Numbered from the stretch's first letter, positions 25,898-33,994 are shown. The stretch: DNA of 64,000 bases from Sphingomonas sp. GM_Shp_1 (GCF_026540895.1 NZ_JALNUR010000015.1:1-64000); one strand, 5' to 3'. Translations and numbers: made by a program. Notes: generated by a model from the letters alone, not told the origin.

Positions 25898-26536
25898 TCA
25901 CTCCCGATCCCAACCCTTGGCCGGATAGGCGGGCAGGGCGATCCGGTAATGGATCGCCGCCCCGCGCAGCACGAACCCTGCCAGCGCCGCGATCGGCCCG
26001 GCCAGCGGCACGCCCAGCAAGGTCAGGATGACATAGCTGGTCGAGGCCAGTGCGGCGGCGGTGACGTACAGCTCGGGCCGCATCAGGATCGACGGCTCGC
26101 CCGCGATCACGTCGCGGATGATCCCGCCGACACAGGCCGACACCACCCCCAGCATCGCCGCCGGGATGGGCGAGATGCCATAGCCGCTCGCCTTGGCCGC
26201 ACCATAGACCGCATAGGCCGCCAGCCCCACCGCATCGAACCAGTCGAGCGCGCTGCCCCGCCACCAGCGCTCGGGCGTCGCCCACACCGCGATCGCGGCG
26301 ATCAGGCAGACCAGCGGCACGCGCGGGTCATGCACCCAGAAGACCGGCGCATCGATCAACAGGTCGCGCAGCGTCCCGCCGCCGACTCCGGTGATCAGCG
26401 CGAAGAAGACCAGCGTCACCATGGTCTGGCGATGCTTGGCGGCGACCAGCGCGCCCGACACAGCGAACACCGCCAGCCCGGCGAGGTCGAGCCAGGGCAT
26501 CACGGCGGGCAGCATGGCGGTGGGTTCGGGCAGCAT
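25898..26536 (-). CDS. Trimeric intracellular cation channel family protein (UPF0126)
   Basis: The 212-residue protein has seven hydrophobic segments arranged as two repeated halves, each with a GxGGGxxRD motif: GVGGGTLRDLL (about residues 51-61) and CVGGIIRDVIAGE in the second half. These are diagnostic of the prokaryotic TRIC/UPF0126 family, for which monovalent cation channel activity has been shown in some members. The start at 26536 is inferred from family length; an ATG seven codons downstream is also possible. It is divergent from a glycine-zipper gene. Confidence 0.88.
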   Translation of the reverse strand: MLPEPTAMLPAVMPWLDLAGLAVFAVSGALVAAKHRQTMVTLVFFALITGVGGGTLRDLLIDAPVFWVHDPRVPLVCLIAAIAVWATPERWWRGSALDWFDAVGLAAYAVYGAAKASGYGISPIPAAMLGVVSACVGGIIRDVIAGEPSILMRPELYVTAAALASTSYVILTLLGVPLAGPIAALAGFVLRGAAIHYRIALPAYPAKGWDRE

Positions 26537-26672
26537 CGGCAGCGATCCTAGAGCCCCTGTCCCGCGCCGGAAAGGCCGTCCGCAAGATGAATGCGACGTT
26601 ATCTCGCGTTCATGCAACGGACAGTAGAATATGGACGTTACGGCGTCAGATCATTTTGAAAGGAACAATGTC

Positions 26673-26981
26673 ATGCGGAAATTGATGCTCGCTTTGGGTT
26701 GCACGGCGATGGTCGTCCCCTCGCTGATCGTGCCCGTCACCGCCGCCGATGCGCAGCGCCGCTACAAGTATCGCGAATGGCGTGACGATCGCGGTCGCGT
26801 CCGCTGCCGCAAGCCCGATGGCACGACCGGTCTGGTCGTGGGCGGCGTCGCGGGTGCGCTGCTGGGCCGCACGATCGATACGCGCGGCGACCGTACGCTG
26901 GGTACGCTGGGCGGTGCCGCCGTCGGCGCGCTGGCGGGTCGTGAAGTCGAGCGGAGCACCAGCAACCGTCGCTGCCGCTAA
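26673..26981 (+). CDS. Glycine zipper 2TM domain protein (paralogue 1)
   Basis: The 102-residue exported protein has a signal peptide (MRKLMLALGCTAM..., cleaved near AADAQ) and a glycine-zipper domain: TTGLVVGGVAGALLGRTIDT followed by a second GGAAVGALAGREVE. This domain is found in small outer-membrane or periplasmic proteins such as SlyB relatives. AAAGGAA precedes the start. The domain is closely similar to those at 27162-27725 and 31656-32045. A terminator follows. Confidence 0.88.
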   Translation: MRKLMLALGCTAMVVPSLIVPVTAADAQRRYKYREWRDDRGRVRCRKPDGTTGLVVGGVAGALLGRTIDTRGDRTLGTLGGAAVGALAGREVERSTSNRRCR

Positions 26982-27014
26982 ATATCCACAGACCGGTTCG
27001 CCGGAATGACGAAA

Positions 27015-27044
27015 AGGACGTCACCTTCGGGCGGCGTCCTTTTT
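27015..27044 (+). terminator. Intrinsic terminator after glycine-zipper gene 1
   Basis: AGGACG (27015-27020) and CGTCCT (27035-27040) form a stem around a GC-rich loop, followed by TTTTT. Confidence 0.8.
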
Positions 27045-27161
27045 GTTGAGTTAGAACAACAATTAACGCTGTCCCGATCGTGAACGGGACGTAGTTTTCG
27101 GTTCACGCAACAGGCCGGCAAAGATGCGCGTTAAATCCGCATCATCATCGGGAGTCCAGTC

Positions 27162-27725
27162 ATGCGTATCGCTCTCTTGTCGGCCACGATTGCCGCCACC
27201 GCCTTTACCGCCATGCCCGCCGCCGCCCAGCGCAACGGATGGGAAGCACGCCAGGAATATCGCGAGGACGTTCGCGATGCCCGCCGCGACTATCGCCGCG
27301 ATGTTCGCAATGCCGATTCGCGCCGCGACGTTCGCGAGGCGCGCCAGGAATATCGCGAAGACATGCGCGACGCGCGCAAGGACTATCGACGCGACACGCG
27401 CAACGTCCGTTGGCGCAATTACGACTATAACCGGTTCGAACCGGGCCAGCGCGGTTACTATCCCGAGCGCTATTATCGCGATGGTCGCTACTATCAGCCG
27501 CGCACGCTGGGGCGGAACGATCGCATCTATCGCGGGATGAACGGGCGCTATTATTGCCGTCGCAACGACGGCACCACAGGGCTGGTGATCGGCGGTCTGG
27601 CGGGCGGTGCGCTGGGCAATATCATCGCGGGCGGCGGTTCGCGGCTGCTGGGCACCGTGATCGGCGCGGGCGGCGGCGCGCTGCTGGGTCAGCAGATCGA
27701 TCGCGGTCAGGTACGCTGCCGCTGA
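27162..27725 (+). CDS. Glycine zipper 2TM protein with duplicated charged repeats (paralogue 2)
   Basis: The 187-residue protein has a signal peptide (cleaved near PAAAQ), then an unusual charged region: a block of about 31 residues (EARQEYREDVRDARRDYRRD...) is repeated in tandem at about 27-57 and 58-88, rich in Arg, Asp and Tyr and probably helical. A Tyr/Arg-rich linker (YYPERYYRDGRYYQP) leads to a C-terminal glycine zipper (GLVIGGLAGGALGNIIAGG, then GAGGGALLGQQID). The zipper is shared with the genes at 26673 and 31656; the duplicated N-terminal region is not. An envelope role is likely but unproven. GGGAG precedes the start. Confidence 0.85.
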   Translation: MRIALLSATIAATAFTAMPAAAQRNGWEARQEYREDVRDARRDYRRDVRNADSRRDVREARQEYREDMRDARKDYRRDTRNVRWRNYDYNRFEPGQRGYYPERYYRDGRYYQPRTLGRNDRIYRGMNGRYYCRRNDGTTGLVIGGLAGGALGNIIAGGGSRLLGTVIGAGGGALLGQQIDRGQVRCR

Positions 27726-27747
27726 TCCGGCAGGCCGGAGGATCGGG

Positions 27748-27777
27748 ACGGCCCGGCGGGGAGACTCGCCGGGCCGT
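27748..27777. terminator. Hairpin between converging small genes
   Basis: An 11-bp perfect stem, ACGGCCCGGCG (27748-27758) / CGCCGGGCCGT (27767-27777), sits between the stops of the genes at 27162 and 27785. It lacks a clear U tract on either side, so its terminator role is inferred from position. Confidence 0.6.
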
Positions 27778-27784
27778 TCCTCGT

Positions 27785-28006
27785 TCAGATCAGACCGCCG
27801 CCCAGCATCAGGCGAAGGCCGAAGATCAGGATGAGGATCAGGTTGAGATTGCGCCCGCTGTTCCGCGACGACAGCGCGCCCACCGCCGCGCCGACGATCG
27901 CGATGGGAATGACGAACCAATAGCCCCAGGCGAAAAAGGGCAGGAACGGCACGATGCCGAGCATAAGCGCGACAAAGCCGATAAGGATCGAGAACAGGTT
28001 CAGCAT
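27785..28006 (-). CDS. Small integral membrane protein
   Basis: The 73-residue protein has three hydrophobic segments: LNLFSILIGFVALMLGIVPF (2-21), FFAWGYWFVIPIAIVGAAVG (22-42) and LNLILILIFGLRLMLGGG (53-70). A conserved-looking SSRNSGRN turn lies before the last segment. No family is recognised with certainty. The start at 28006 is preferred because the 11 residues upstream are charged and would precede a membrane segment awkwardly. Confidence 0.7.
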   Translation of the reverse strand: MLNLFSILIGFVALMLGIVPFLPFFAWGYWFVIPIAIVGAAVGALSSRNSGRNLNLILILIFGLRLMLGGGLI

Positions 28007-28134
28007 GGCGGCAAGATGGCGTCGCTCTTGCCGATGCACAAGCGGCGCGTGGACGATCCCGCACCGGGACGCCGGGCTGGCCAGGCGCGTTCGCGATTAA
28101 GGATCGCGTCGCTTCCTCATGCTAGGAACGGCGG

Positions 28135-28869
28135 ATGATGGTCATGTCGCGACGAGTCCTTGTGTCCCTGGGGTATCTCCTGCTCGCCGGTTGCGGAGGC
28201 AGGCAGGATGACGATGCGCAACTCAATGCGCTCGACAAGGAATTGGCCGAGATGAACGACGGCAGCCCGACGCGCGACCCGCAATTGCGCGAGGCGCTGG
28301 CCGGGCAGATCATGGTCGATCCCGGCCTGACCCAAAGCGCCAACGCCAATGCGGTGCGCCCGCCCAACCAGCCCGCCAGCGACAAGCTGCCCTCGCTGCC
28401 GCTGCCCGCCGATCCGGTCGATGCCAAGACGCTGAAATCCGCGCCGCTGGCCGCGCGCGACTGTCCCGAATGTCGTGCATCCGCCGGGGCCTTCACCCTC
28501 GCCGCGAAGGCGGGGCAGCAGGTGGGCAATGCCGCCTGCATGGGCGGTCTTCGCTATTCGGCGGGATGGGCGGGGCGCCTGCCCGCCGCGCTCCCCGTCT
28601 ATCCGGGAAGCCAGGTGGCGGAGGCGGCGGGCAATGACGCACAGGGCTGTGCCTTGTGGATCGTCAGCATCCGCACCTCGGCCCCGGCGGCGAAGGTCAT
28701 CGACTATTATTACACGCGCGCCTCGGGTGCGGGATATTCCGCCGAGCACAAGATGGACGGCACGCAGCATGTGCTGGGCGGCACGCGGGGGGACGCGGCC
28801 TATATGATCTACGCCACTGTGCGGGCGGGTGGTGGCACCGATGTCGATCTGGTGGTGAAGGGCGGGTAG
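28135..28869 (+). CDS. Lipoprotein of unknown function
   Basis: The 244-residue protein begins with a lipoprotein signal whose lipobox is LLAGC (C20). After a disordered Pro/Asp-rich linker there is a C-terminal domain (about 120-244) with paired cysteines CPEC and the segments GRLPAALPVYPGSQVAEAAG and VSIRTSAPAAKVIDYYYTRA. The latter pattern (PVYPGS followed by a helix) occurs in exported proteins of unknown function in sphingomonads. AGGAA lies 6 bases upstream of the first ATG; ATGs at 28138 and 28144 are alternatives. Confidence 0.78.
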   Translation: MMVMSRRVLVSLGYLLLAGCGGRQDDDAQLNALDKELAEMNDGSPTRDPQLREALAGQIMVDPGLTQSANANAVRPPNQPASDKLPSLPLPADPVDAKTLKSAPLAARDCPECRASAGAFTLAAKAGQQVGNAACMGGLRYSAGWAGRLPAALPVYPGSQVAEAAGNDAQGCALWIVSIRTSAPAAKVIDYYYTRASGAGYSAEHKMDGTQHVLGGTRGDAAYMIYATVRAGGGTDVDLVVKGG

Positions 28870-28883
28870 GGCATGATCTCATC

Positions 28884-28902
28884 CCTCCCTTGCAAGGGGA
28901 GG
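28884..28902. repeat. Single family B half-hairpin
   Basis: CCTCCCTTGCAAGGGGAGG is a near-perfect 19-base palindrome identical in type to the end hairpins of family B, here alone between the lipoprotein gene and crcB. Confidence 0.7.
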
Positions 28903-28984
28903 AAAGGGGGGCGTGGACTGACACTACGGCCCGAAACGCTTGTCCTTTGCGCCGAACGCGCGGTTGCGCTAGGGGGACGGGATT

Positions 28985-29359
28985 ATGTCACCGCTTCTAC
29001 TCGTGATGCTGGGCGGCGCGCTGGGCTCGGGGGGACGGTATTGGACGGGGCGGGTGCTGACCGATGCACTCGGTCCCGGCTTTCCGTTCGGTACGCTGGC
29101 GGTCAACTGGATCGGCTGTTTCGCCATGGGCCTGCTCGCGGGCACGCTGACGCGGATCGGTGGGCATGAGGGGTGGCGGCTGTTCATCGGCGTTGGGGTG
29201 CTGGGGGGCTATACGACCTTCTCCGCCTTTTCGCTGGACACCATCACGCTGATCGAGCGGGGGCAGGGGGCGGTGGCGCTCGCTTACGTCGCGCTGTCTG
29301 TATTGGGTTCACTGGTCGCCTTGTGGGCCGGGCTTTCGTTGACGAGGATTTTCGCATGA
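28985..29359 (+). CDS. crcB: Fluoride ion channel (CrcB/Fluc)
   Basis: The 124-residue protein has four membrane segments and the Fluc motifs GGALGSGGRYW near the N terminus, NWIGCFAMG (about 41-49) and GVLGGYTTFSAFSLD (about 71-85), in which the TTFS phenylalanine lines the pore. It exports fluoride as a dual-topology dimer. I looked for a fluoride riboswitch in the 115-bp gap upstream and saw none. The stop overlaps the next start by ATGA. Confidence 0.94.
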   Translation: MSPLLLVMLGGALGSGGRYWTGRVLTDALGPGFPFGTLAVNWIGCFAMGLLAGTLTRIGGHEGWRLFIGVGVLGGYTTFSAFSLDTITLIERGQGAVALAYVALSVLGSLVALWAGLSLTRIFA

Positions 29360-30450
29360 CGGACTCTGTCCGCCAATTCACGGTCGGCTATGACGATGAC
29401 GGCATCCGGCTGGATCGCTGGTTCAAGCGGCATCTGCCCGAAACCAGCTTCACGACGGTCGCCAAATGGGCCCGCACCGGGCAGTTGCGCGTCGACGGCG
29501 CGCGCGCGACGCCGGGCGACCGCATCATCGCGGGCCAGGTGCTGCGGGTGCCCCCCGCCGAGCCCGCCCTGGTCGAGAACAGCAAGCCGACGATGCGACC
29601 GCGCAACATCCTGTCCGAGGATGAAGAGGCCTTTGCGCGTGAGATGGTGATCCACAAGGATCGCGACGCGCTGGTCCTCAACAAGCCGCCGGGCCTGGCG
29701 ACGCAGGGGGGGACCAAGACGACCACCCATGTCGACGGCCTGCTCGACGCGTTGCAGTTCGAGGCGGAGGGGCGGCCCAAGCTGGTCCATCGGCTCGACA
29801 AGGACACCTCGGGCGCGTTGCTCGTCGCGCGCAATGCGCGGGCGGCGGCGTTCTTCGCCAAGGCCTTTTCGGGGCGCACCGCCAAGAAGATCTATTGGGC
29901 ACTGGTCGTCGGCGTCCCCTCGATCGAGGACGGCACGATCGAACTGCCCATCGGCAAGCAGCCGGGCACCGGCGGCGAGAAGATGCATGTCGATGAGGAG
30001 AACGGCCAGGCGGCGCGCTCGCGCTACCGGGTGATCGAGCGGGCGGGCAATCGCTGCTGCTGGGTCGAGTTGCAGCCGTTCACGGGGCGAACCCATCAGT
30101 TGCGCGTCCACATGGCGGCGATCGGCCATCCCATTGTCGGCGACGGCAAATATGGCGGGGCGGCGGCTTTCCTGACCGGCGGGATCAGCCGCAAGATGCA
30201 CCTGCACGCGCGGCGCATCCGGGTCGATCACCCCGATGGCGGGCGGATCGACCAGACCGCCGAACTGCCCAGCCACTTCGCCGAGTCGATGAACCAGCTC
30301 GGCTTCGACGAGATTCGTGGCGATGTGCTGCCCCAGGACGAGGATCGCGGTCCGCCGCCCAAGGACGTGCTGAAGCAGCGTGCCAAGGCGCACGCCAAGC
30401 AATATCGCAAGGAACGTCGCGGCGAACGGCGGGGCCGGGGCGCACGCTGA
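29356..30450 (+). CDS. RluA-family pseudouridine synthase (RluC-like)
   Basis: The 364-residue enzyme isomerises uridines in rRNA or tRNA. An S4 RNA-binding domain (about 17-75) precedes the catalytic domain with HRLDKDTSG at 145-153 (catalytic D148). Other family blocks are NKPPGLATQGG and PFTGRTHQLRVHMAA. The C terminus is a basic tail rich in Arg, Lys and Gly. RluC (23S U955/2504/2580) is the closest class, but the exact target is not fixed. The start overlaps the crcB stop. Confidence 0.92.
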   Translation: MTDSVRQFTVGYDDDGIRLDRWFKRHLPETSFTTVAKWARTGQLRVDGARATPGDRIIAGQVLRVPPAEPALVENSKPTMRPRNILSEDEEAFAREMVIHKDRDALVLNKPPGLATQGGTKTTTHVDGLLDALQFEAEGRPKLVHRLDKDTSGALLVARNARAAAFFAKAFSGRTAKKIYWALVVGVPSIEDGTIELPIGKQPGTGGEKMHVDEENGQAARSRYRVIERAGNRCCWVELQPFTGRTHQLRVHMAAIGHPIVGDGKYGGAAAFLTGGISRKMHLHARRIRVDHPDGGRIDQTAELPSHFAESMNQLGFDEIRGDVLPQDEDRGPPPKDVLKQRAKAHAKQYRKERRGERRGRGAR

Positions 30451-30458
30451 CCCCTATT

Positions 30459-30595
30459 CCTCCCCTACAAGGGGAGGTGGCAGGCCATAGGCCTGACGGA
30501 GGGGTGTCCCGGTCAGCGAGGGGATGAAGGCGAGCGATCAAGCCCCTCCACCATCCTTTGGATGGTCCCCCTCCCCAAGTGGAACTTGGGGAGGA
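30459..30595. repeat. Family B element (pseudouridine synthase/HAAS convergent gap)
   Basis: Complete element: CTCCCCTACAAGGGGAG, a GCAGGCCATAGGCCTGAC segment, an inner spacer, CCATCCTTTGGATGG, and a closing CCTCCCCAAGTGGAACTTGG. It fills the whole gap between converging gene ends. Confidence 0.87.
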
Positions 30596-30596
30596 A

Positions 30597-31166
30597 TTAG
30601 ATAGCGGCCCGCCCCAACAGATGCCGCCCGGTGCCGCGCAGCACCAGCGTCGCCAGCGCATAGCAACCCAGCGCCCCGGCCAGCGCGACCGGCAGGATCC
30701 ACAGGCCCATGACCTCCGGCGCGGCGGGCGGGTCGGTCAGGATGCCGAAGGCCCCGCCTTGGGGCAGCGACCACAGCCCGACATGGGCGGGGAGTAGCGG
30801 CTTCGTCACCGCGACGGCGGCGAAGCAGAAGGCGAACAGATACAGCAGCATCGCCGCCAGCACCGCGCCGAACGCCGCGACGCTCCGTCCCGACCGGACC
30901 AGCATCGCGCCGATCAGCGGGGCCGGGCGATCCTCCGCCAGCGCCCCCGCCAACCGATATTCCTGAACGAACCGCGCCGCCAGCGCGTGCGGCGATCCCA
31001 GCGCCGAGAGGCTGGCGTCCAGCCTGTCCGGTCCGGCGGCAAGGCTGTCCGTCAGATGGCTCTCGATCTCCCGCACGATGCCCGTCCGATCCTCGCTGGG
31101 GATCGCCTGGAGCGACCAGCGGAGACGGCGCACATAGTCGGCGATCATTCGGGTGGGCTCGGTCAT
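30597..31166 (-). CDS. HAAS domain (DUF1700-type) membrane protein
   Basis: The 189-residue protein has a cytoplasmic N-terminal helical domain (about 1-75; DYVRRLRWSL, EDRTGIVREIESHL, ALGSPHALAARFVQEY) typical of the HAAS/permease-prefix module, then four likely membrane segments. Such proteins are frequently encoded immediately downstream of a PadR regulator and are thought to be its regulated partners or to transmit envelope signals. The start overlaps the PadR stop (ATGA), so the two genes are co-translated. Molecular function unknown. Confidence 0.82.
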   Translation of the reverse strand: MTEPTRMIADYVRRLRWSLQAIPSEDRTGIVREIESHLTDSLAAGPDRLDASLSALGSPHALAARFVQEYRLAGALAEDRPAPLIGAMLVRSGRSVAAFGAVLAAMLLYLFAFCFAAVAVTKPLLPAHVGLWSLPQGGAFGILTDPPAAPEVMGLWILPVALAGALGCYALATLVLRGTGRHLLGRAAI

Positions 31167-31498
31167 GGCTGATCCTCCACTAGGGTCGTGATGGTGGTGC
31201 GAAAGTCGATCCAGGCGGCGCGCATCGCGGTGGCGAGCGCGGCCCCTTCCTCGGTCAGGCGATAATATTTGCGCGGATTGCCGCCCTCGACCGGCAATTC
31301 CCAGCGCGCGGCGATGCGGCCCGATTTCTCCAACCGGCTTAGCAGCGGATAGAGCGTGCCCTCGCTGACCAAGTCACCGCCTTCGCGGATGCGCGCCAGG
31401 ATTTCGACGCCATAGGCCTCGCCGCGTGCGAGCACGCAGAGCAGCACCAGCTCGGCCGCCCCTTTGCGCAATTGTGACTGCCAACCCGCGATATCCAT
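31163..31498 (-). CDS. PadR family transcriptional regulator
   Basis: The 111-residue protein is a small PadR winged-helix repressor: YGVEILARIREGGDLVSEGTLYPLLSRLEKSGRI forms the helix-turn-helix and the GNPRKYYRLTEEG segment is the wing. The C-terminal helix would form the dimer. Start MDIAGWQSQLRKG at 31498 matches the family; upstream in-frame codons are spurious. It probably represses its own operon with the HAAS protein, perhaps through the dyad at 31522-31536. Confidence 0.9.
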   Translation of the reverse strand: MDIAGWQSQLRKGAAELVLLCVLARGEAYGVEILARIREGGDLVSEGTLYPLLSRLEKSGRIAARWELPVEGGNPRKYYRLTEEGAALATAMRAAWIDFRTTITTLVEDQP

Positions 31499-31521
31499 GG
31501 GTTTGACTGTAATGCCATATG

Positions 31522-31536
31522 CCTTGCTATGCAAGG
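31522..31536. promoter_or_regulatory. Dyad upstream of padR
   Basis: CCTTGC (31522-31527) and GCAAGG (31531-31536) are perfect arms separated by TAT, 24 bp before the PadR start. PadR proteins usually bind short dyads in their own promoter, so this is a candidate operator; this is inference from position and symmetry. Confidence 0.5.
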
Positions 31537-31575
31537 TACCGTATCGCCAAAGTGTGTTCCGAGGTGACGAATACG

Positions 31576-31606
31576 GAAAACCCCGCCGACCAGAAGGCCG
31601 ACGGGG
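31576..31606 (-). terminator. Terminator of the third glycine-zipper gene
   Basis: On the minus strand a GC stem of about 11 bp with two mismatches (AGCCCCGTCGGCC / GGTCGGCGGGG) is followed by TTTT. It lies about 50 bp after the stop of the 31656-32045 gene and before padR. Confidence 0.6.
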
Positions 31607-31655
31607 CTCCGACGAAACCGGGGGGAGGGGGGCGAACCCCCTTGAAAACCGGGCG

Positions 31656-32045
31656 TTAGCGGCAATAGCCGGGGTTATTCGACTTTTCGATCGCATGACC
31701 GGCCAGCGCACCGGCGCCACCGCCCAGGATCGTGCCGAGGGTACGATCGCCCCGGCTGTCGATGGTGCGGCCCAGCAGGCCACCGGCGATCGCGCCGACG
31801 ATGGTGCCCGTGGTGCCGCTGTTGCAGCGCTGCGGGCCGCGATTGTAATAACCGCGATCATAGCCGCCGCGACGGTCGTAATAGCCACGGTCATAGCCCG
31901 GGCCACGGTTGTAACCGTCCGAATAGGCCCCGCCATAGGCGCGGTCGTAGCGGTCATAATAACGCTGCGCCGAAGCAGCGGTGGGAACCATGGCCGTGGC
32001 GCCGACGGCAAGGGCGGCGGCAGCGAGCGAGAGCTTCTTGAACAT
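31656..32045 (-). CDS. Glycine zipper 2TM protein with Tyr/Gly/Arg-rich region (paralogue 3)
   Basis: The 129-residue protein has a signal peptide (cleaved near AASAQ), a low-complexity region with repeated YDRGYY/YNRG units (about 28-70) and a C-terminal glycine zipper: GTTGTIVGAIAGGLLGRTID, then GTILGGGAGALAGHAIE. Two cysteines flank the zipper (QRCNSG and GYCR). The zipper closely matches the genes at 26673 and 27162. GGGAG precedes ATG 32045; the GTG one codon earlier is less well spaced. Confidence 0.86.
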   Translation of the reverse strand: MFKKLSLAAAALAVGATAMVPTAASAQRYYDRYDRAYGGAYSDGYNRGPGYDRGYYDRRGGYDRGYYNRGPQRCNSGTTGTIVGAIAGGLLGRTIDSRGDRTLGTILGGGAGALAGHAIEKSNNPGYCR

Positions 32046-32210
32046 CACAATCTCCCTTGATCTTCGATCCGGCGGCGGCGGGGATTCCCGTCGTCGTTGA
32101 TGCTCTTCTGCCCGATTCGCGATGTTCCGATGCTGAATGCGGTTGTTAGCTGTTGTTCATGCGAAACGTCATGCTTCCCCCATGGGCCCCATGCCGATAG
32201 GAGAGGATGG

Positions 32211-32876
32211 ATGACGCGACCGCGCCTTGCCCTGTTCGATTGCGACGGCACCCTTGTCGATAGCCAGGCCAATATCTGCCTCGCGGCGGTCGAGGCGTTC
32301 GCCCTGTCCGGCCTGACCCCGCCGCCCGCCTCCGCGATTCGCCGAATCGTCGGATTGAGCCTGGTCGAGGCGATGCGGGTACTCGCCCCCGACCAGCCGG
32401 AGGCGGCGCATCATCGCCTCGCCGCCGACTATAAGGCCGCCTTTTTCCGGCTGCGCACCGAAGGCGAGCTGGAGCCCGAGCCCTTGTTCGATGGGATCGC
32501 AGCGCTGCTCGATCATCTGGCCGAACAGGGATGGCTGATGGGCGTGGCGACCGGCAAGTCCGATCGCGGTCTGGCGCGGGTGCTGGCTGAACATGGGCTG
32601 GCGCATCATTTCGTCACGTTGCAGACCGCCGACCGTCACCCGTCCAAGCCCGACCCATCGATGCTCCTCGCCGCCATGGCCGAGACCGGGGTGGCCGCCG
32701 AAGACGTGGCGATGATCGGGGATACGAGCTTCGACATGGCGATGGGCAAGGCGGCGGGCGCCTTCGCGGTCGGTGTCGCCTGGGGATATCATGACGTGCA
32801 CGAACTGGTGAAGGCGGGGGCCGAAGTCGTCGCGCAAGAGGTGGTCGACCTGCCCGCCCTGCTGGTGCGGCCATGA
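32211..32876 (+). CDS. HAD-IA family hydrolase (phosphoglycolate-phosphatase-like)
   Basis: The 221-residue protein has HAD motif I FDCDGTLVD with nucleophile D10 and acid D12, motif II as VATGK, the lysine in HPSKPDP (motif III) and motif IV GDTSFDMAMG. A helical cap between motifs I and II places it in subclass IA with phosphoglycolate and pyrophosphate phosphatases; the substrate is uncertain. AGGAGAGGA precedes the ATG. It is coupled by ATGA to the following membrane gene. Confidence 0.9.
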   Translation: MTRPRLALFDCDGTLVDSQANICLAAVEAFALSGLTPPPASAIRRIVGLSLVEAMRVLAPDQPEAAHHRLAADYKAAFFRLRTEGELEPEPLFDGIAALLDHLAEQGWLMGVATGKSDRGLARVLAEHGLAHHFVTLQTADRHPSKPDPSMLLAAMAETGVAAEDVAMIGDTSFDMAMGKAAGAFAVGVAWGYHDVHELVKAGAEVVAQEVVDLPALLVRP

Positions 32877-33091
32877 GCGAGGATATCGCACGCGCCCGGC
32901 GGCGCTGGCTGGTGATCGTCGCGGTGCGGCTGATCGGTGTGGCGGGTGCGGTGTTCGGTATCGTCCTGGCGTCGCGCGGGGTGGCCTGGCCGCACAAGGT
33001 GCTGGGCGTGGCGATCGTCCTGTCGGCGCTGGCGATGATCGCGATCGTGCCCGCCGGGCTGGCGCATCGCTGGCGGAGTGGTGGCGAGTGA
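32873..33091 (+). CDS. Small two-span membrane protein between HAD and ATP12 genes
   Basis: The 72-residue protein has a basic N terminus (ARARRRWLVIVAV) and two membrane segments at about 12-34 and 43-64 with a short loop containing WPHK. It overlaps its neighbours on both sides (ATGA with the HAD gene, GTGA with the ATP12 gene), so all three are translated as a unit. No known domain is recognised; the fixed position with ATP12 suggests a membrane-linked role. Confidence 0.8.
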   Translation: MSEDIARARRRWLVIVAVRLIGVAGAVFGIVLASRGVAWPHKVLGVAIVLSALAMIAIVPAGLAHRWRSGGE

Positions 33092-33774
33092 AGCGTTTCT
33101 GGAAGCAGGTCGACGTCGATGCCGATCGCGTCGTGCGGCTGGACGATCGCCCGGTGCGGACGCCGGGCCGTACCCCGCTGGCCCTGCCGACGCCCGCATT
33201 GGCCGAGGCGGTGGCGGAGGAGTGGCGCTCGGTCGGCGAGACGGTCGATCCGCGGGCCATGCCGCTGACCGGGCTGGCCAATGCGGCGATCGACCGGATC
33301 GCGGTCGACCCCGCGCCCTTCGCCGCCGGGCTGGCTCGCTATGCCGAGAGCGATCTGCTCTGTTACCGCGCCGATTCGCCGCCGGAGCTGATCGCGCGGC
33401 AGGATGCGGTGTGGAACCCGCTGCTCGACTGGGCGCGCGACCGCTATGACGTTCACTTCACGCTGGTGACGGGGATCATGCACCAGCCGCAGCCCGAGGC
33501 GACCGTCGCGCGACTGGCGCAGGCGGTGGCGGCGCTGGGGGCGTTTCAACTGGCCGCGCTGTCGCCGGTGGTGACGATCACCGGGTCGCTGGTCCTGGCG
33601 CTGGCGCTGCTGGAGGGGGCGGCGGATCCCGATGCCGTGTGGACGGCGGCGCATGTCGACGAGGATTTCCAGGCCGAGCAATGGGGCGAGGATTATCTCG
33701 CCCTGGAAGCGCGCGAGGCGAAGCGGCGGGAGTTCGATGCGGCGGTCGGGTTCCTGAAGGCGCTCGGGGGATGA
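33088..33774 (+). CDS. ATP12 family chaperone for F1-ATPase assembly
   Basis: The 228-residue protein is the alphaproteobacterial homologue of mitochondrial Atp12, which binds the F1 alpha subunit during assembly. Visible family blocks are KRFWKQV at the N terminus, the DDRPVRTPGRTPLALPT strand region, RYAESDLLCYRA and the C-terminal HVDEDFQAEQWGEDYLA. It begins at GTG 33088, overlapping the preceding stop. It ends convergently with gmk across a family A cluster. Confidence 0.92.
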   Translation: MKRFWKQVDVDADRVVRLDDRPVRTPGRTPLALPTPALAEAVAEEWRSVGETVDPRAMPLTGLANAAIDRIAVDPAPFAAGLARYAESDLLCYRADSPPELIARQDAVWNPLLDWARDRYDVHFTLVTGIMHQPQPEATVARLAQAVAALGAFQLAALSPVVTITGSLVLALALLEGAADPDAVWTAAHVDEDFQAEQWGEDYLALEAREAKRREFDAAVGFLKALGG

Positions 33775-33808
33775 TCTGCGTGGTGGGCTTGTCGACCAAC
33801 CGCGCCCT

Positions 33809-33957
33809 CCGTTCGCGCTGAGCGAAGTCGAAGCGCACGGGATTCCGCTGGCGGACAGGGCGGGGCGTGGGCTTCGACTTCGCTCAGCCTGAACGGGGCG
33901 GGGGTGCCCCTTCGTTTTCTATCGCCACTCTTCCGTTCGCACTGAGCGAAGTCGAAG
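33809..33957. repeat. Family A repeat triplet (ATP12/gmk convergent gap)
   Basis: Three units: inverted 33809-33834, direct 33872-33896, inverted 33933-33957. Two alternative hairpins can form from the middle unit. Confidence 0.86.
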
Positions 33958-33994
33958 TGCAGGCGACACCACCCCCTGCGGAGCAGCGAACCCC

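Noticed and set aside
28870..28984. Possible fluoride riboswitch before crcB
   Set aside because: None of the conserved crcB-motif blocks were visible; only a family B half-hairpin and the SD-like G run.
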